Source: 2-02-FULL-62-14 sp035632555 (GTDB lineage Bacteria > Nitrospirota > Nitrospiria > Nitrospirales > Nitrospiraceae). From it: a stretch of 11,665 bases of DNA. Where the stretch lies: assembly GCA_035632555.1 (NCBI GenBank), contig DASQGO010000118.1, positions 1 to 11,665 on the forward strand, written 5' to 3'. The position numbers and the translations under genes were made by a program. Every line of letters begins with the position of its first letter. Position 1 is the stretch's first letter. The notes beneath the pieces were generated by a model. The model worked only from the letters and a program-made list of their open reading frames with translations. It had not been told where the DNA came from and made no database searches. This document shows positions 1 through 7,787 of the stretch, piece by piece.

Positions 1-773
1 TAGAGCCCCGGCGGCTGCTTGACCACCCAACGCGCCGCGCGAAGCGCGCCGCGCACGAAGGTGTCGCGGCTCTGCGCACGGTGCGTGATCTCGATCCGTT
101 CCCCCATCCCGCCGAAGATGACCGTGTGGTCGCCCACGATATCGCCGGCGCGGATCGTCTGAATTCCGATCTCGCCACGCTTGCGTTCGCCGAGCATGCC
201 CTTGCGGGTATAGACCGCCGCCTGCGCCAAGTCTTTGCCGATGGCTTTGGCCAGCACCTCCGCCATTTTCAACGCCGTCCCGCTGGGAGCGTCTTTCTTC
301 AGGCGATGGTGGGCTTCGATCACTTCGATGTCGTAGTCTTCATGCAGCGTTTTGGCCATCTCGGCGATCATCTTAAAGAGCATGTTCACACCCACGCTCA
401 TGTTGGGCGAGAACACGCAGGGAAGCTGCTTGGCCAGCGACCGGAGCTCGTCCATCTCGGAAGCGGAAAATCCCGTGGTGCCGATCACCATCGCCTTGTG
501 CTGCTTTGCCGCGATGCGCATGTGCTCCAGCGTGGCCTGGGGCGAGGAGAAATCGATGATGACGTCGCCCCGCTCGACGCAGGCCGACAGATCGTCGCCG
601 ATGATGACCAGGTTCGAACTGCAGCCGGCCAGTTCGCCGGCGTCTTCCCCCACCGCGACATGCCCCTTTTTTTCGACCGCAGCCACGAGCGTCAGCGCCG
701 CCGATTCTTCCATCAGCGCCACCAGCCTCGAACCCATGCGTCCGGCCGTGCCCGCGATAATCACTTTAATCAT
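1..773 (-). CDS. dapB: 4-hydroxy-tetrahydrodipicolinate reductase, 3' end cut by window edge
   Basis: This enzyme reduces the DapA product to tetrahydrodipicolinate with NAD(P)H, in the cytoplasm, on the route to diaminopimelate and lysine. The visible 257 residues open with a Rossmann dinucleotide loop, GTAGRMG at residues 8-14. A GTTG segment follows at 98-101, then SPNMSVGVN at about 122-130. The family signature EAHHRLKKDAPSGTA spans 153-167; by family knowledge H155 and K159 correspond to the catalytic histidine and lysine. The frame is still open at the left edge, ending KQPPGL plus a codon beginning TA. Because DapB proteins usually end in a short YDMQDVLGL-like tail, only about ten codons are probably missing. 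The ATG at 773 is preceded by GGAG (781-784) at 7-nt spacing. It is the last visible gene of the operon and lies 63 nt after dapA, the loosest junction in the cluster. Confidence 0.96.
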   Translation of the reverse strand, partial: MIKVIIAGTAGRMGSRLVALMEESAALTLVAAVEKKGHVAVGEDAGELAGCSSNLVIIGDDLSACVERGDVIIDFSSPQATLEHMRIAAKQHKAMVIGTTGFSASEMDELRSLAKQLPCVFSPNMSVGVNMLFKMIAEMAKTLHEDYDIEVIEAHHRLKKDAPSGTALKMAEVLAKAIGKDLAQAAVYTRKGMLGERKRGEIGIQTIRAGDIVGDHTVIFGGMGERIEITHRAQSRDTFVRGALRAARWVVKQPPGL

Positions 774-796
774 GCCATGACTCCATTACGCATCAT

Positions 797-823
797 TCGT
801 TCTGTACGAAACACGAAGAACGA
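797..823 (-). repeat. Imperfect hairpin in the dapA-dapB spacer
   Basis: A 7-bp inverted repeat (TCGTTCT at 797-803, AGAACGA at 817-823) encloses a 13-nt loop in the only sizeable gap of the operon. On the plus strand, three degenerate 7-nt units beginning ACGA follow one another at 806-826 (ACGAAAC, ACGAAGA, ACGAGAG). No T run follows on the minus strand, so it does not look like a terminator. It leaves the dapB ribosome binding site at 781-784 free. It might affect processing or relative dapB expression, but it could also be chance. Confidence 0.3.
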
Positions 824-836
824 GAGGGAGTGAACG

Positions 837-1709
837 TCAAATGAGTCCGTAGTCTTTCAATGCGCGCGTTAGCTTTTCCCTCGTGTCGGCGGCCATGGGG
901 CAGAGCGGCAGGCGCAGCTCCGCGGCACACTTGCCCATCATGCCCAGCGCTTCCTTGACCGGGATCGGATTGGTTTCATAAAACAGGGCGGCAAACAACG
1001 GCGACATTTTATAGTGCAGCTTCCGTGCCTCCGCCAGTTTGCCCGCCTCGAAGGCATCCGTCATCTTCGCCATGTCCTTCGGTGCGATGTTGGCGGTGAC
1101 GGTGATGACGCCCTTGGCGCCGACCGCCATCATGGGCAGGGTGAGCGCGTCGTCGCCGGAGAGCACGACCATCCGCTCGCCGCAAGCCTGGAGGATGTCC
1201 GATACCTGCTGCAGGGAACCGCTGCCCTCCTTGATCGCCACGATGTTCTTGATGGACGACAGCCGGGCCACGGTCGGCGGCAGCATGTTCACGCTGGTCC
1301 GCCCCGGGATGTTGTAGAGCACGATGGGGAGGTCCACCGCCTCGGCCACCGCCTTGTAATGGCGGTAAAGGCCTTCCTGCGTCGGCTTGTTGTAATAGGG
1401 CGTGATCAGCAGCGCCCCGTCCGCGCCGGATTTCTTCGCGTGCCTGGTCAGCGTGATCGCCTCGTCCGTGCTGTTGGAGCCGGAGCCGGCGATGACCGGC
1501 ACGCGCCCCTTGGCCGCTTCGATCGTAAACGCGACGACCCGCTCGTGTTCTTCGTGCGTCAGCGTGGCGGATTCGCCGGTCGTACCGCAGGGCACGATCC
1601 CGTGGGTGCCCTGCGCGATCTGCCAGTCGATCAAATCGCCCAGCGCCTTCTCATCGACTTTCCCCTTTTTAAACGGCGTGACGATCGCAACGAGCGAACC
1701 GTGAAACAT
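837..1709 (-). CDS. dapA: 4-hydroxy-tetrahydrodipicolinate synthase
   Basis: This enzyme condenses pyruvate with aspartate semialdehyde, the committed step of the diaminopimelate/lysine branch, as a cytoplasmic TIM-barrel. The protein is 290 residues, normal for the family. Visible hallmarks are CGTTGES at 41-47 (T43/T44 proton relay), PYYNKP at 104-109 (Y106), YNIPGR at 132-137 (Y132 and the carboxylate-binding R137), and the Schiff-base lysine K160 in VAIKEGSGS. The ATG at 1709 was chosen because MFHGSLVAIVTPF matches the family N-terminus and AGAGGTG lies just upstream. A longer in-frame start at 1769 would overlap dapF by about 50 nt and add a Cys-rich segment foreign to the family. It starts 10 nt after dapF ends, so the two are probably translationally coupled. 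In many bacteria DapA is inhibited by lysine; nothing here confirms that. Confidence 0.97.
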   Translation of the reverse strand: MFHGSLVAIVTPFKKGKVDEKALGDLIDWQIAQGTHGIVPCGTTGESATLTHEEHERVVAFTIEAAKGRVPVIAGSGSNSTDEAITLTRHAKKSGADGALLITPYYNKPTQEGLYRHYKAVAEAVDLPIVLYNIPGRTSVNMLPPTVARLSSIKNIVAIKEGSGSLQQVSDILQACGERMVVLSGDDALTLPMMAVGAKGVITVTANIAPKDMAKMTDAFEAGKLAEARKLHYKMSPLFAALFYETNPIPVKEALGMMGKCAAELRLPLCPMAADTREKLTRALKDYGLI

Positions 1710-1713
1710 AGGG

Positions 1714-1720
1714 CACCTCT
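1714..1720 (-). promoter_or_regulatory. dapA ribosome binding site
   Basis: AGAGGTG lies six bases (counted from AGAGG) before the ATG at 1709. Its first A is shared with the dapF stop codon TAA (1722-1720). It fixes the dapA start against the longer in-frame alternative and puts dapF termination directly over dapA initiation. Confidence 0.7.
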
Positions 1721-2586
1721 TACAACCAGGCATCCGGCAGGATGCGTCCTTCATACACGGCGCGGGCATCGCCCTGCAAGTAGACGTTCGTGAACGACTC
1801 GCCGCGCGCGTCGAAATGCACGGTCAGCTCCAGGCCGCTCTGGGGCACCAGCGTCACCGGCGACTCGACCTTGGCGACGAGGCTGGCCAGCAGGGCCGAT
1901 GCGATGGACCCTGTGCCGCAGGCCAGCGTTTCGTCCTCGACGCCCCGCTCGTAGGTCCTGATCCGGATCCGGTGCGGATCGAGCACCTTGATGAAATTCA
2001 CGTTCGTGCCGGCCGGCTTGAATAGGTCGTGGTAGCGCGTGGGCCGCCCGATGCCGACGATATCCATCTTGTCCGGGTCGTCCACAAGATAGACGCAGTG
2101 CGGCACGCCGGTATCGAGAAAATGTGCCTGCCGCGTCGTACCGTTGACCACCACGTTCAAATTCAACCGCAGCCCCCTGGGATCGGGAAAGCGCACCTTC
2201 ACCGCCTCCGGCTTCCCGCCTCGCGCCGTGGCCACCATGTCAGCGTCGATCATCCCCGCGAGCGTTTCGAACGTCATGCGCTTCGGCGCGATTTTCTTGA
2301 GATAGGCAAAGCGGGCCGCGCAGCGCGCGCCGTTGCCGCTGAATTCCGCTTCGCTGCCGTCCGCGTTGAACAGCCGCCAGCGGAAATGGGCTTTGCGCGA
2401 CCGCTCGATCAGGATCAGCCCGTCGCCGCCGACGGACATGCGGTGCGCGCAGATCTTTGCCGCGAGCGCGCTCGCCCATGTGCCGTCCACGATGCCGCGC
2501 CGGTTGTCCACCAGGATGAAATCGTTTCCGCTTCCCGATAATTTCATGAAGGGGATCGGTTTCTGTTTCGTCTCGCTGCGTGCCAT
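1720..2586 (-). CDS. dapF: Diaminopimelate epimerase
   Basis: This enzyme converts LL-diaminopimelate to the meso form, supplying both peptidoglycan cross-linking and LysA. It is PLP-independent and uses two cysteines as acid and base. Both are present in their family contexts: C89 in SGNGARCAARF and C223 in ETLACGTGS. The N-terminal KLSGSGNDF at 15-23 and VGGDGLI at about 52-58 are also typical. The 288-residue length is slightly above the usual 270-280, explained by a roughly 13-residue polar lead before PFMKLSGSGNDF. The ATG at 2586 shares one base with the lysA stop in TAATG. A GAGG at 2595-2598, inside the last lysA codons, is 8 nt upstream. The reading frame stays open further upstream, but only as an alternative frame of lysA. 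Confidence 0.97.
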   Translation of the reverse strand: MARSETKQKPIPFMKLSGSGNDFILVDNRRGIVDGTWASALAAKICAHRMSVGGDGLILIERSRKAHFRWRLFNADGSEAEFSGNGARCAARFAYLKKIAPKRMTFETLAGMIDADMVATARGGKPEAVKVRFPDPRGLRLNLNVVVNGTTRQAHFLDTGVPHCVYLVDDPDKMDIVGIGRPTRYHDLFKPAGTNVNFIKVLDPHRIRIRTYERGVEDETLACGTGSIASALLASLVAKVESPVTLVPQSGLELTVHFDARGESFTNVYLQGDARAVYEGRILPDAWL

Positions 2587-3896
2587 TACTTGTTCCTCTT
2601 TTTCGCCGTCTTTGTTGCCGGGCCACCCGCTTTCGATTTCAGGAACGCCGGAATCGTTTCGCCCCTGACCAGATCGGCCAGACTCTCGCGCTCGCGGATC
2701 ACGTGGATTTCCTTGCCCTTGACCAGGATCTCCGGCACGCGCGGCCGCGAGTTGTAGTTGGAGGACATCACGAACCCGTACGCGCCCGCGCTCATGACCG
2801 CCAGGAGATCGCCGGTCTTGGCCTCCGGCATCGCGCGGTCCTTGGCCAGGAAGTCTCCGGACTCGCACACGGGCCCGACGACGTCCACCGTGACGGACTT
2901 CGCCGACACAGGCGTCTCGCGCACCGGCTTGATGTCGTGAAAAGCGCCGTAGAGGCTCGGCCGGATCAGATCGTTCATCGCCGCATCCACAATCACGAAG
3001 CGTTTGACGTCGCTGGCTTTCTGGTACAGCACCTTGGTCACGAGCGCGCCGGCGTTGCCGACGATGACGCGCCCCGGCTCCATGATCACCGTGCACTTCA
3101 GGTCGCGCAGCAGCGGGGAGAGCGCCGCCGCCAGGTCCTTCGGCTCCGGCGGCTTCTCGTCCGAATAGGTGATGCCGAGTCCGCCGCCGATGTTGATATA
3201 GCGGATGTTGATGCCGTGGCTCTTCAATTGCGCGACCAGTTCCAGCACTTTTTTCAGGGCGTCTACAAACGGCGTGACCTCGGTCAACTGCGAGCCGATG
3301 TGCTTGTGCACGCCGACCACGTCGATGTGCTTGAGCGAGAAGGCCAGCTTGAATTCCTCCAGCGCCCGGTCGGCGCTGATGCCGAACTTGCTCTTTTTCA
3401 TCCCCGTGGAAATGTACGGGTGTGTCTTGGGGTCGACGTCGGGGTTGACGCGCAGAGCCACGCGCGCCTTTATCCGCATCTCGGCCGCCACGTCGTCGAT
3501 CGCGTGCAATTCGTCCGACGACTCCACGTTGAACATCAGAATCCCGGACTTCAACGCGTAACGGATCTCCTCGCGGTTCTTGCCGACACCGGCGAAGACG
3601 ATCTTCGCCGGCGGCACGCCGGCCTTGAGCGCCCGATAGAGTTCGCCGCCGGAAACGATGTCTGCGCCGCCGCCCTCGTGCGCCATGAGGCGCAGGATGG
3701 CCAGATTTGAGTTAGCCTTCATTGCAAAGGCGATGATGTGCGGTACGCGCTGGAAGGCGCTGTCGAGAGCCCGGAAGTGGCGGACCAGCGTCGCGTGGCT
3801 GTAGACATAAAACGGCGTGCCGGCTTCTTTGGCGATCCGGCTCAGCGGAACGTCTTCGCAGTACAGTTCGCCCTGACGGTATGCAAAATCGTGCAT
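2586..3896 (-). CDS. lysA: Diaminopimelate decarboxylase
   Basis: This PLP enzyme decarboxylates meso-diaminopimelate to L-lysine, the last step of the pathway. The 436-residue protein has the fold-type III alanine-racemase-like barrel: PLP lysine K60 in FAMKANSN, GVHKHIGSQ at 195-203, the phosphate-binding GGGLG at 237-241, and EPGR at 273-276. The C-terminal domain contributes CESGD at 344-348, whose cysteine and glutamate complete the partner subunit's active site in known LysA dimers, and GAYGFVMSSNYNSRPR at 371-386. After the usual end near IPAFLK, about 16 residues form a lysine-rich tail, and the codons of this tail also carry the dapF ribosome binding site. The start at 3896 follows the lipoprotein gene by 11 nt, with AGGA upstream. 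Confidence 0.97.
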   Translation of the reverse strand: MHDFAYRQGELYCEDVPLSRIAKEAGTPFYVYSHATLVRHFRALDSAFQRVPHIIAFAMKANSNLAILRLMAHEGGGADIVSGGELYRALKAGVPPAKIVFAGVGKNREEIRYALKSGILMFNVESSDELHAIDDVAAEMRIKARVALRVNPDVDPKTHPYISTGMKKSKFGISADRALEEFKLAFSLKHIDVVGVHKHIGSQLTEVTPFVDALKKVLELVAQLKSHGINIRYINIGGGLGITYSDEKPPEPKDLAAALSPLLRDLKCTVIMEPGRVIVGNAGALVTKVLYQKASDVKRFVIVDAAMNDLIRPSLYGAFHDIKPVRETPVSAKSVTVDVVGPVCESGDFLAKDRAMPEAKTGDLLAVMSAGAYGFVMSSNYNSRPRVPEILVKGKEIHVIRERESLADLVRGETIPAFLKSKAGGPATKTAKKRNK

Positions 3897-3907
3897 CGTC
3901 GTTGTTC

Positions 3908-4162
3908 CTATCGTCCGCCGACCGGCCTCATGTCCGGCAGCGTGATCTCGTCCGGCGGCGTCACAATCCCTTCTTCAGATTTTTGTTTGGCGGCGGTTGC
4001 CTCGCGCGCTTCCTGCTCCTTGCGGGCCTGCTCTTCTTTTTTCCGTTCCGCCTGCAGCCGCACCCCGATTCCGTAATCGTCCGGTGGGACCGGAATGCCG
4101 GGGCGGCCGCAGCCTGCGAGCAAACCGACGAGCAGCACGTACGCCCACGCGCGGCGCGTCAT
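3908..4162 (-). CDS. Small lipoprotein, LptM (YifL)-like candidate
   Basis: An 84-residue precursor has an arginine-bearing N-terminus, a hydrophobic stretch at about 8-16 and a lipobox LAGC with C18 as the lipidation site. The residues after it, GCGRPGIPVPPDD, resemble the GCGLKGPLYFPP start of mature enterobacterial LptM, which assists maturation of the LptD/E lipopolysaccharide translocon. Glycine at +2 is compatible with outer-membrane sorting under the E. coli rule. Residues 36-64 are almost entirely Lys, Glu, Arg, Gln and Ala and probably form a charged helix. A Pro-rich tail follows. The ATG at 4162 overlaps the argH stop as ATGA, and lysA begins 11 nt after its TAG, so it is co-translated with biosynthetic genes. 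In many Proteobacteria a similar small lipoprotein gene also neighbours lysA or dapF. The lipoprotein call is firm; the LptM link rests on a short motif plus context. Confidence 0.8.
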   Translation of the reverse strand: MTRRAWAYVLLVGLLAGCGRPGIPVPPDDYGIGVRLQAERKKEEQARKEQEAREATAAKQKSEEGIVTPPDEITLPDMRPVGGR

Positions 4163-5565
4163 GCCAGCACTTTTTCCAGTGCCTTGAGCCTGGCCTCAAC
4201 GCGCTTTCTCGACGTGCCGCCGATCTGCGAACGCCGCTCGATGGCGCCCTCCACCGTCAGCACGTCCAGCGCGTCCTTCTCGAATTTGGTCGAGATGCCG
4301 CGCAGGTCCGCCAGGGTCAGGTCCCGTAAATCTTTCTTCTGGTCCAGGCACCAGCGCACGAGGCGGCCTGTGATCGCATGCGCTTCGCGGAACGGCACGC
4401 CCTTCCCGGTCAGATAGTCCGCGAGCTCCGTGGCCAGGATGTAGCCGGCCCCGGCGGCTTTTCCCAGGGACTCGCGGTTCACCGTGAGTCCCTGCATCAC
4501 TTTCGTGATGATCTCGAGCGATGCCGAAACCTGGTCGAGCGCATCGAACAGCGCCTCCTTGTCCTCCTGCAGGTCCCGGTTGTAACTGAGCGGCAGACCC
4601 TTGAGCGTCGTCAGCAGCGCCATCAAATGCCCGTAGACGCGGCCGGTCTTGCCGCGGACCAGTTCGGGCACGTCCGGATTTTTCTTCTGCGGCATCATGC
4701 TGCTGCCCGTGCAGAAGGCGTCCGGGAGCTCCACGAACCGGAATTCCTGCGACGACCACAAAATCAATTCTTCGCTCAGGCGCGACAGGTGCATGATCAG
4801 GATCGCCAGCGCCGCCAGCGCTTCGATCACGAAGTCCCGATCGGATACCGCGTCCAGACTGTTCTGCGTCACGCCGGCAAAGCCGAGCAACTGGGCCACA
4901 TAGGCCCGGTCCACCGCGTAGTTGGTGCCGGCCAGCGCGCCCGAGCCCAGCGGCATCTCGTCCAGCCGCGCCAGCAGATCGCGCACCCGCCCCTTGTCCC
5001 GCTCCGTCATTTCCACGTAGGCCAGCAGGTGATGCGCGAGCAGGACCGGCTGCGCCCGCTGAAGATGCGTGTAACCGGGCATCGCGACGTCTAGGTTGCG
5101 GCGCGCCTGGTCCAGCAGCGTCTGCTGAAACTGGCGTGCCGACTTGGCGAGCGCGCCGAGCGTGTCGCGCAGGTACAGGCGCAAGTCGAGCGCGACCTGG
5201 TCGTTCCGGCTCCGCCCCGTGTGCAGCTTGCCGCCGACCGGCCCAATCAGCTCGGTCAGCCGCCGTTCGATCGCCATGTGGATGTCCTCGTCCGTCGGCG
5301 CGAAGGGAAACCGATCCTTCTCGATCTCGGTCCGGATCTGTTCGAGTCCCCGGATGATCGCCTTCGCTTCCTGCGTCGTCAGGACGCCGGCCTGCTCCAG
5401 ACCCTTGGAGTGGGCGATGCTGCCCTGGATGTCCTGCTTGTACATCCGGCGGTCGAATGCCAGCGACGAGCTGAACGCATCCATCAGCCGGTGCGTTTTT
5501 GTCCGGAACCGGCCGGACCAGGCCTTGCCTGTTTTGGCCGCCGCGCTGTTCTTTTTCTTTCCCAT
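4159..5565 (-). CDS. argH: Argininosuccinate lyase
   Basis: This enzyme splits argininosuccinate into arginine and fumarate, the final step of arginine synthesis. It belongs to the fumarase/aspartase superfamily and works as a tetramer. The 468 residues are standard length. Conserved blocks are WSGRF at 16-20, HTGRSRNDQ at 115-123, GYTHLQRAQP at 164-173 (H167 equivalent to the catalytic histidine region), and the signature loop GSSMMPQKKNP at 287-297 with the serine pair S288/S289. The first 14 residues (KKK, Ala, Lys) form a basic lead before the conserved core. The ATG at 5565 lies 10 nt past the argG stop, and the AAGG of the weak Shine-Dalgarno overlaps that stop. Its own TGA is embedded in the ATGA start of the lipoprotein gene. 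Confidence 0.97.
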   Translation of the reverse strand: MGKKKNSAAAKTGKAWSGRFRTKTHRLMDAFSSSLAFDRRMYKQDIQGSIAHSKGLEQAGVLTTQEAKAIIRGLEQIRTEIEKDRFPFAPTDEDIHMAIERRLTELIGPVGGKLHTGRSRNDQVALDLRLYLRDTLGALAKSARQFQQTLLDQARRNLDVAMPGYTHLQRAQPVLLAHHLLAYVEMTERDKGRVRDLLARLDEMPLGSGALAGTNYAVDRAYVAQLLGFAGVTQNSLDAVSDRDFVIEALAALAILIMHLSRLSEELILWSSQEFRFVELPDAFCTGSSMMPQKKNPDVPELVRGKTGRVYGHLMALLTTLKGLPLSYNRDLQEDKEALFDALDQVSASLEIITKVMQGLTVNRESLGKAAGAGYILATELADYLTGKGVPFREAHAITGRLVRWCLDQKKDLRDLTLADLRGISTKFEKDALDVLTVEGAIERRSQIGGTSRKRVEARLKALEKVLA

Positions 5566-5575
5566 GATAAACGCC

Positions 5576-6787
5576 TTATTTCTTTTTCCGCCTCTGTGTC
5601 CGAATCGCCAGCCGGAGCGCGTTCAGCCTGATAAAGCCCTCCGCGTCCTTCTGCCGATAGACCTCGTCTTCCTCGAACGTTGCGATATCCAAGCGATAGA
5701 GCGACCGCTCCGATTTCCGCCCCGTGACTGTGCAGCTGCCCTTGTACAGCTTTACGCGGACCGTGCCGGTGACGTCTTTCTGCGCTTCATCGATCGCCAC
5801 TTGCAGCATCTCCCGCTCCGGCGCATACCAGTAGCCGTAGTAGATCAGCTCCGCGTAGCGCGGGATGAGCGAATCCCGGAGATGCAGCACTTCGCGGTCC
5901 AAGGTCAGCGACTCCAGGCCGCGATGAGCGACGTGGAGAATGGTTCCGCCCGGCGTCTCGTAGACGCCGCGCGACTTCATGCCAACGTAGCGGTTTTCGA
6001 CCAGGTCCACGCGGCCGATGCCGTGTTCCCCGCCGAGTTTGTTGAGGTGCGCCAGCAGCGTCGCGGGGCTCATTTTCCTGCCGTCCACGGCGACCGGGTC
6101 GCCCTGCGCGTACTCGATTTCCACTTCGCGCGGCTTGTCCGGCGCCTTCTCGGGCGACACGGTCAGTTGAAAAATCTCGTCCGGCGGCGCGGACCAGGGA
6201 TCTTCCAGAATCCCGCCCTCGTAGCTGATGTGGAACAGATTCGGATCCGTGCTGTAGGGCTTGGCCTTCGTCGCCGTGACCGGAATGCCGTGCTTCTCGG
6301 CATACTCGATCAGCTCACGCCGCGAGCGCATGGTCCACTCCCGCCAGGGTGCAATGATCTTTACCTTTGGGTCGAGCGCCTGATACGTCAGCTCGAACCG
6401 CACCTGATCGTTCCCTTTCCCCGTCGAGCCGTGCGACACGGCATCCGCGCCTTCCTTGGCCGCGATTTCCATCTGCCGCTTGGCGATCAGGGGCCGGGCG
6501 ATCGACGTGCCGAGCAGATAGGTGCCCTCATAGACAGCGCAGCCGCGCAGCATCGGGAACACATGGTCTTTCACGAACGTCTCGCGCAGGTCTTCGACGT
6601 AGGCCTTCGCCGCGCCGACGGTAAGCGCCTTCTTTTTGACCGCCTGCAAGTCCTCGCCCTGGCCCAGGTCGGCGCAGAACGCGACGACCTGGCAGTCGTA
6701 GGTCTCCAGCAGCCATTTCAGAATCACCGAGGTGTCGAGGCCGCCCGAATAGGCGAGCACGACTTTCTTGATCGCCGTCCGCTTCAT
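5576..6787 (-). CDS. argG: Argininosuccinate synthase
   Basis: This enzyme joins citrulline and aspartate using ATP to give argininosuccinate. The 403-residue length is normal. The N-terminal adenine-nucleotide alpha-hydrolase domain carries the PP-loop AYSGGLDTS at 12-20. HGSTGKGNDQVRFE at 119-132 binds citrulline and aspartate in characterised homologues, and YSTDPNLF and GGILEDPW follow in the usual order. The C-terminus ends in a basic RRKKK. The ATG at 6787 was chosen because MKRTAIKKVVLAYSGG matches the family start, and AGAAGGA lies about 7 nt upstream, inside the last argF codons. The ATG overlaps the argF TGA as ATGA. Open frame continues further upstream but only across argF in another frame. 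Confidence 0.97.
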   Translation of the reverse strand: MKRTAIKKVVLAYSGGLDTSVILKWLLETYDCQVVAFCADLGQGEDLQAVKKKALTVGAAKAYVEDLRETFVKDHVFPMLRGCAVYEGTYLLGTSIARPLIAKRQMEIAAKEGADAVSHGSTGKGNDQVRFELTYQALDPKVKIIAPWREWTMRSRRELIEYAEKHGIPVTATKAKPYSTDPNLFHISYEGGILEDPWSAPPDEIFQLTVSPEKAPDKPREVEIEYAQGDPVAVDGRKMSPATLLAHLNKLGGEHGIGRVDLVENRYVGMKSRGVYETPGGTILHVAHRGLESLTLDREVLHLRDSLIPRYAELIYYGYWYAPEREMLQVAIDEAQKDVTGTVRVKLYKGSCTVTGRKSERSLYRLDIATFEEDEVYRQKDAEGFIRLNALRLAIRTQRRKKK

Positions 6788-7776
6788 GGTCGCGTCCTTC
6801 TGGTTCGTGGTTGCATCAGTTCGACCAAAATGGCTTTCTGCATGTGCAGGCGGTTCTCCGCCTGGTCCAGCACGACGGACTGCGGACCGTCCAGCACGCC
6901 AGCCGTGATCTCCTGCCCACGGTGCGCCGGCAGGCAGTGCATGACGATCGCATCCGGCTTGGCGCTCTTGAGCAGCCGCTCGTTCAGCTGATAGGGTGCG
7001 AGGGCTTTCAGCAACTGGTCCTGCTCGCGCTCGTGCCCCATGCTGACCCAGACATCCGTATACACGACGTCGGCGTCCTTGACCGCCACCAGGGGCTGGT
7101 CCGTGAGTTCGATCGTCGCGCCGGTCCGGGCCGCCTCCTCGCGGGCCCTGTCCAGCACACCCGGGTCCGGCCGATGGCCGCCGGGGCACCCCAGGCTGAT
7201 GGTCATTCCCATCTTGGCTGCCGCTTCGATCAGCGAGTTCGCCACGTTGTTGCCGTCGCCGACGTAGGCGAGCTTCACGCCCTTGAGCCGGCCCTTTCGC
7301 TCCTGAATCGTCAGCAGATCCGACAGGGCCTGGCAGGGATGGCACAGGTCCGTCAGACCGTTGATCACCGGGATGGTCGCGTGGCGCGCCCAGTCTTCAA
7401 CGATCGCATGGTCGAACGTCCGCACGACCAGCGCATCCAGGTAGCGCGAGAGCACGGCGGCGGTGTCCGCGACCGTCTCGCCGCGCGACAGCTGGATGTC
7501 GCTCAGCGACAGGAACGTCGCCTGCCCGCCGAGCTGGTGAATGCCGGTTTCGAACGAGACGCGGGTCCGCGTCGAGGGTTTCTCGAACAGCAGCCCCAGC
7601 GTCGCGCCGGCCAGCGGCTGGTAGCGCGCACCCTTGTGCCACAGGGTTTTGAGTTTGCGCGCCGACTCCAGCAGGCGCGCGACCGCCTGGCCGGGGATCG
7701 CGCTGACTGTCAGCAGGTCCTTGCCAAAACCCTGTGAATTGGAGCGACGAGACTCCTGTCGAGGTCGACGAGGCAT
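6784..7776 (-). CDS. argF: Ornithine carbamoyltransferase
   Basis: This enzyme transfers the carbamoyl group of carbamoyl phosphate to ornithine, giving citrulline. Family motifs are intact: STRTR at 68-72 for carbamoyl phosphate, HPCQ at 146-149, VSMGHE at about 244-249 in the ornithine loop, and HCLPAHRG at 280-287 with the catalytic cysteine. The 330 residues exceed the usual 305-315 because of an 18-residue Arg-rich lead (MPRRPRQESRR and onward) before the canonical KDLLTVSAI. That lead is probably real: the ATG at 7776 has GAGGAGG just upstream, and no ATG, GTG or TTG codon occurs in frame between it and KDLL. The C-terminus is also Arg-rich (QPRTRRTRP), and its codons form the argG ribosome binding site. 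Confidence 0.97.
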   Translation of the reverse strand: MPRRPRQESRRSNSQGFGKDLLTVSAIPGQAVARLLESARKLKTLWHKGARYQPLAGATLGLLFEKPSTRTRVSFETGIHQLGGQATFLSLSDIQLSRGETVADTAAVLSRYLDALVVRTFDHAIVEDWARHATIPVINGLTDLCHPCQALSDLLTIQERKGRLKGVKLAYVGDGNNVANSLIEAAAKMGMTISLGCPGGHRPDPGVLDRAREEAARTGATIELTDQPLVAVKDADVVYTDVWVSMGHEREQDQLLKALAPYQLNERLLKSAKPDAIVMHCLPAHRGQEITAGVLDGPQSVVLDQAENRLHMQKAILVELMQPRTRRTRP

Positions 7777-7780
7777 CCGG

Positions 7781-7787
7781 CCTCCTC
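7781..7787 (-). promoter_or_regulatory. argF ribosome binding site overlapping the argD stop codon
   Basis: GAGGAGG begins inside the argD TGA (7788-7786) and lies 4 nt before the argF ATG. It is among the strongest Shine-Dalgarno sequences in the operon. It supports the Arg-rich N-terminal extension of ArgF being translated, and it implies that ribosomes finishing argD can re-initiate on argF. Confidence 0.75.

Noticed and set aside
1710..1769. Longer dapA start adding 20 residues
   Set aside because: It would overlap dapF by about 50 nt and add a Cys-rich segment not seen in DapA, whereas the ATG at 1709 has a ribosome binding site and the family N-terminus.
2580..3710. 376-codon plus-strand open frame opposite lysA
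   Set aside because: Shadow of lysA, whose PLP and decarboxylase motifs are intact on the other strand; the antisense translation is Arg/His/Asp-rich low-quality sequence.
5144..6991. 615-codon open frame on the plus strand opposite argH, argG and the end of argF
   Set aside because: It is a mirror frame of three well-conserved genes in GC-rich DNA; its translation shows no recognisable domain and it crosses gene boundaries.
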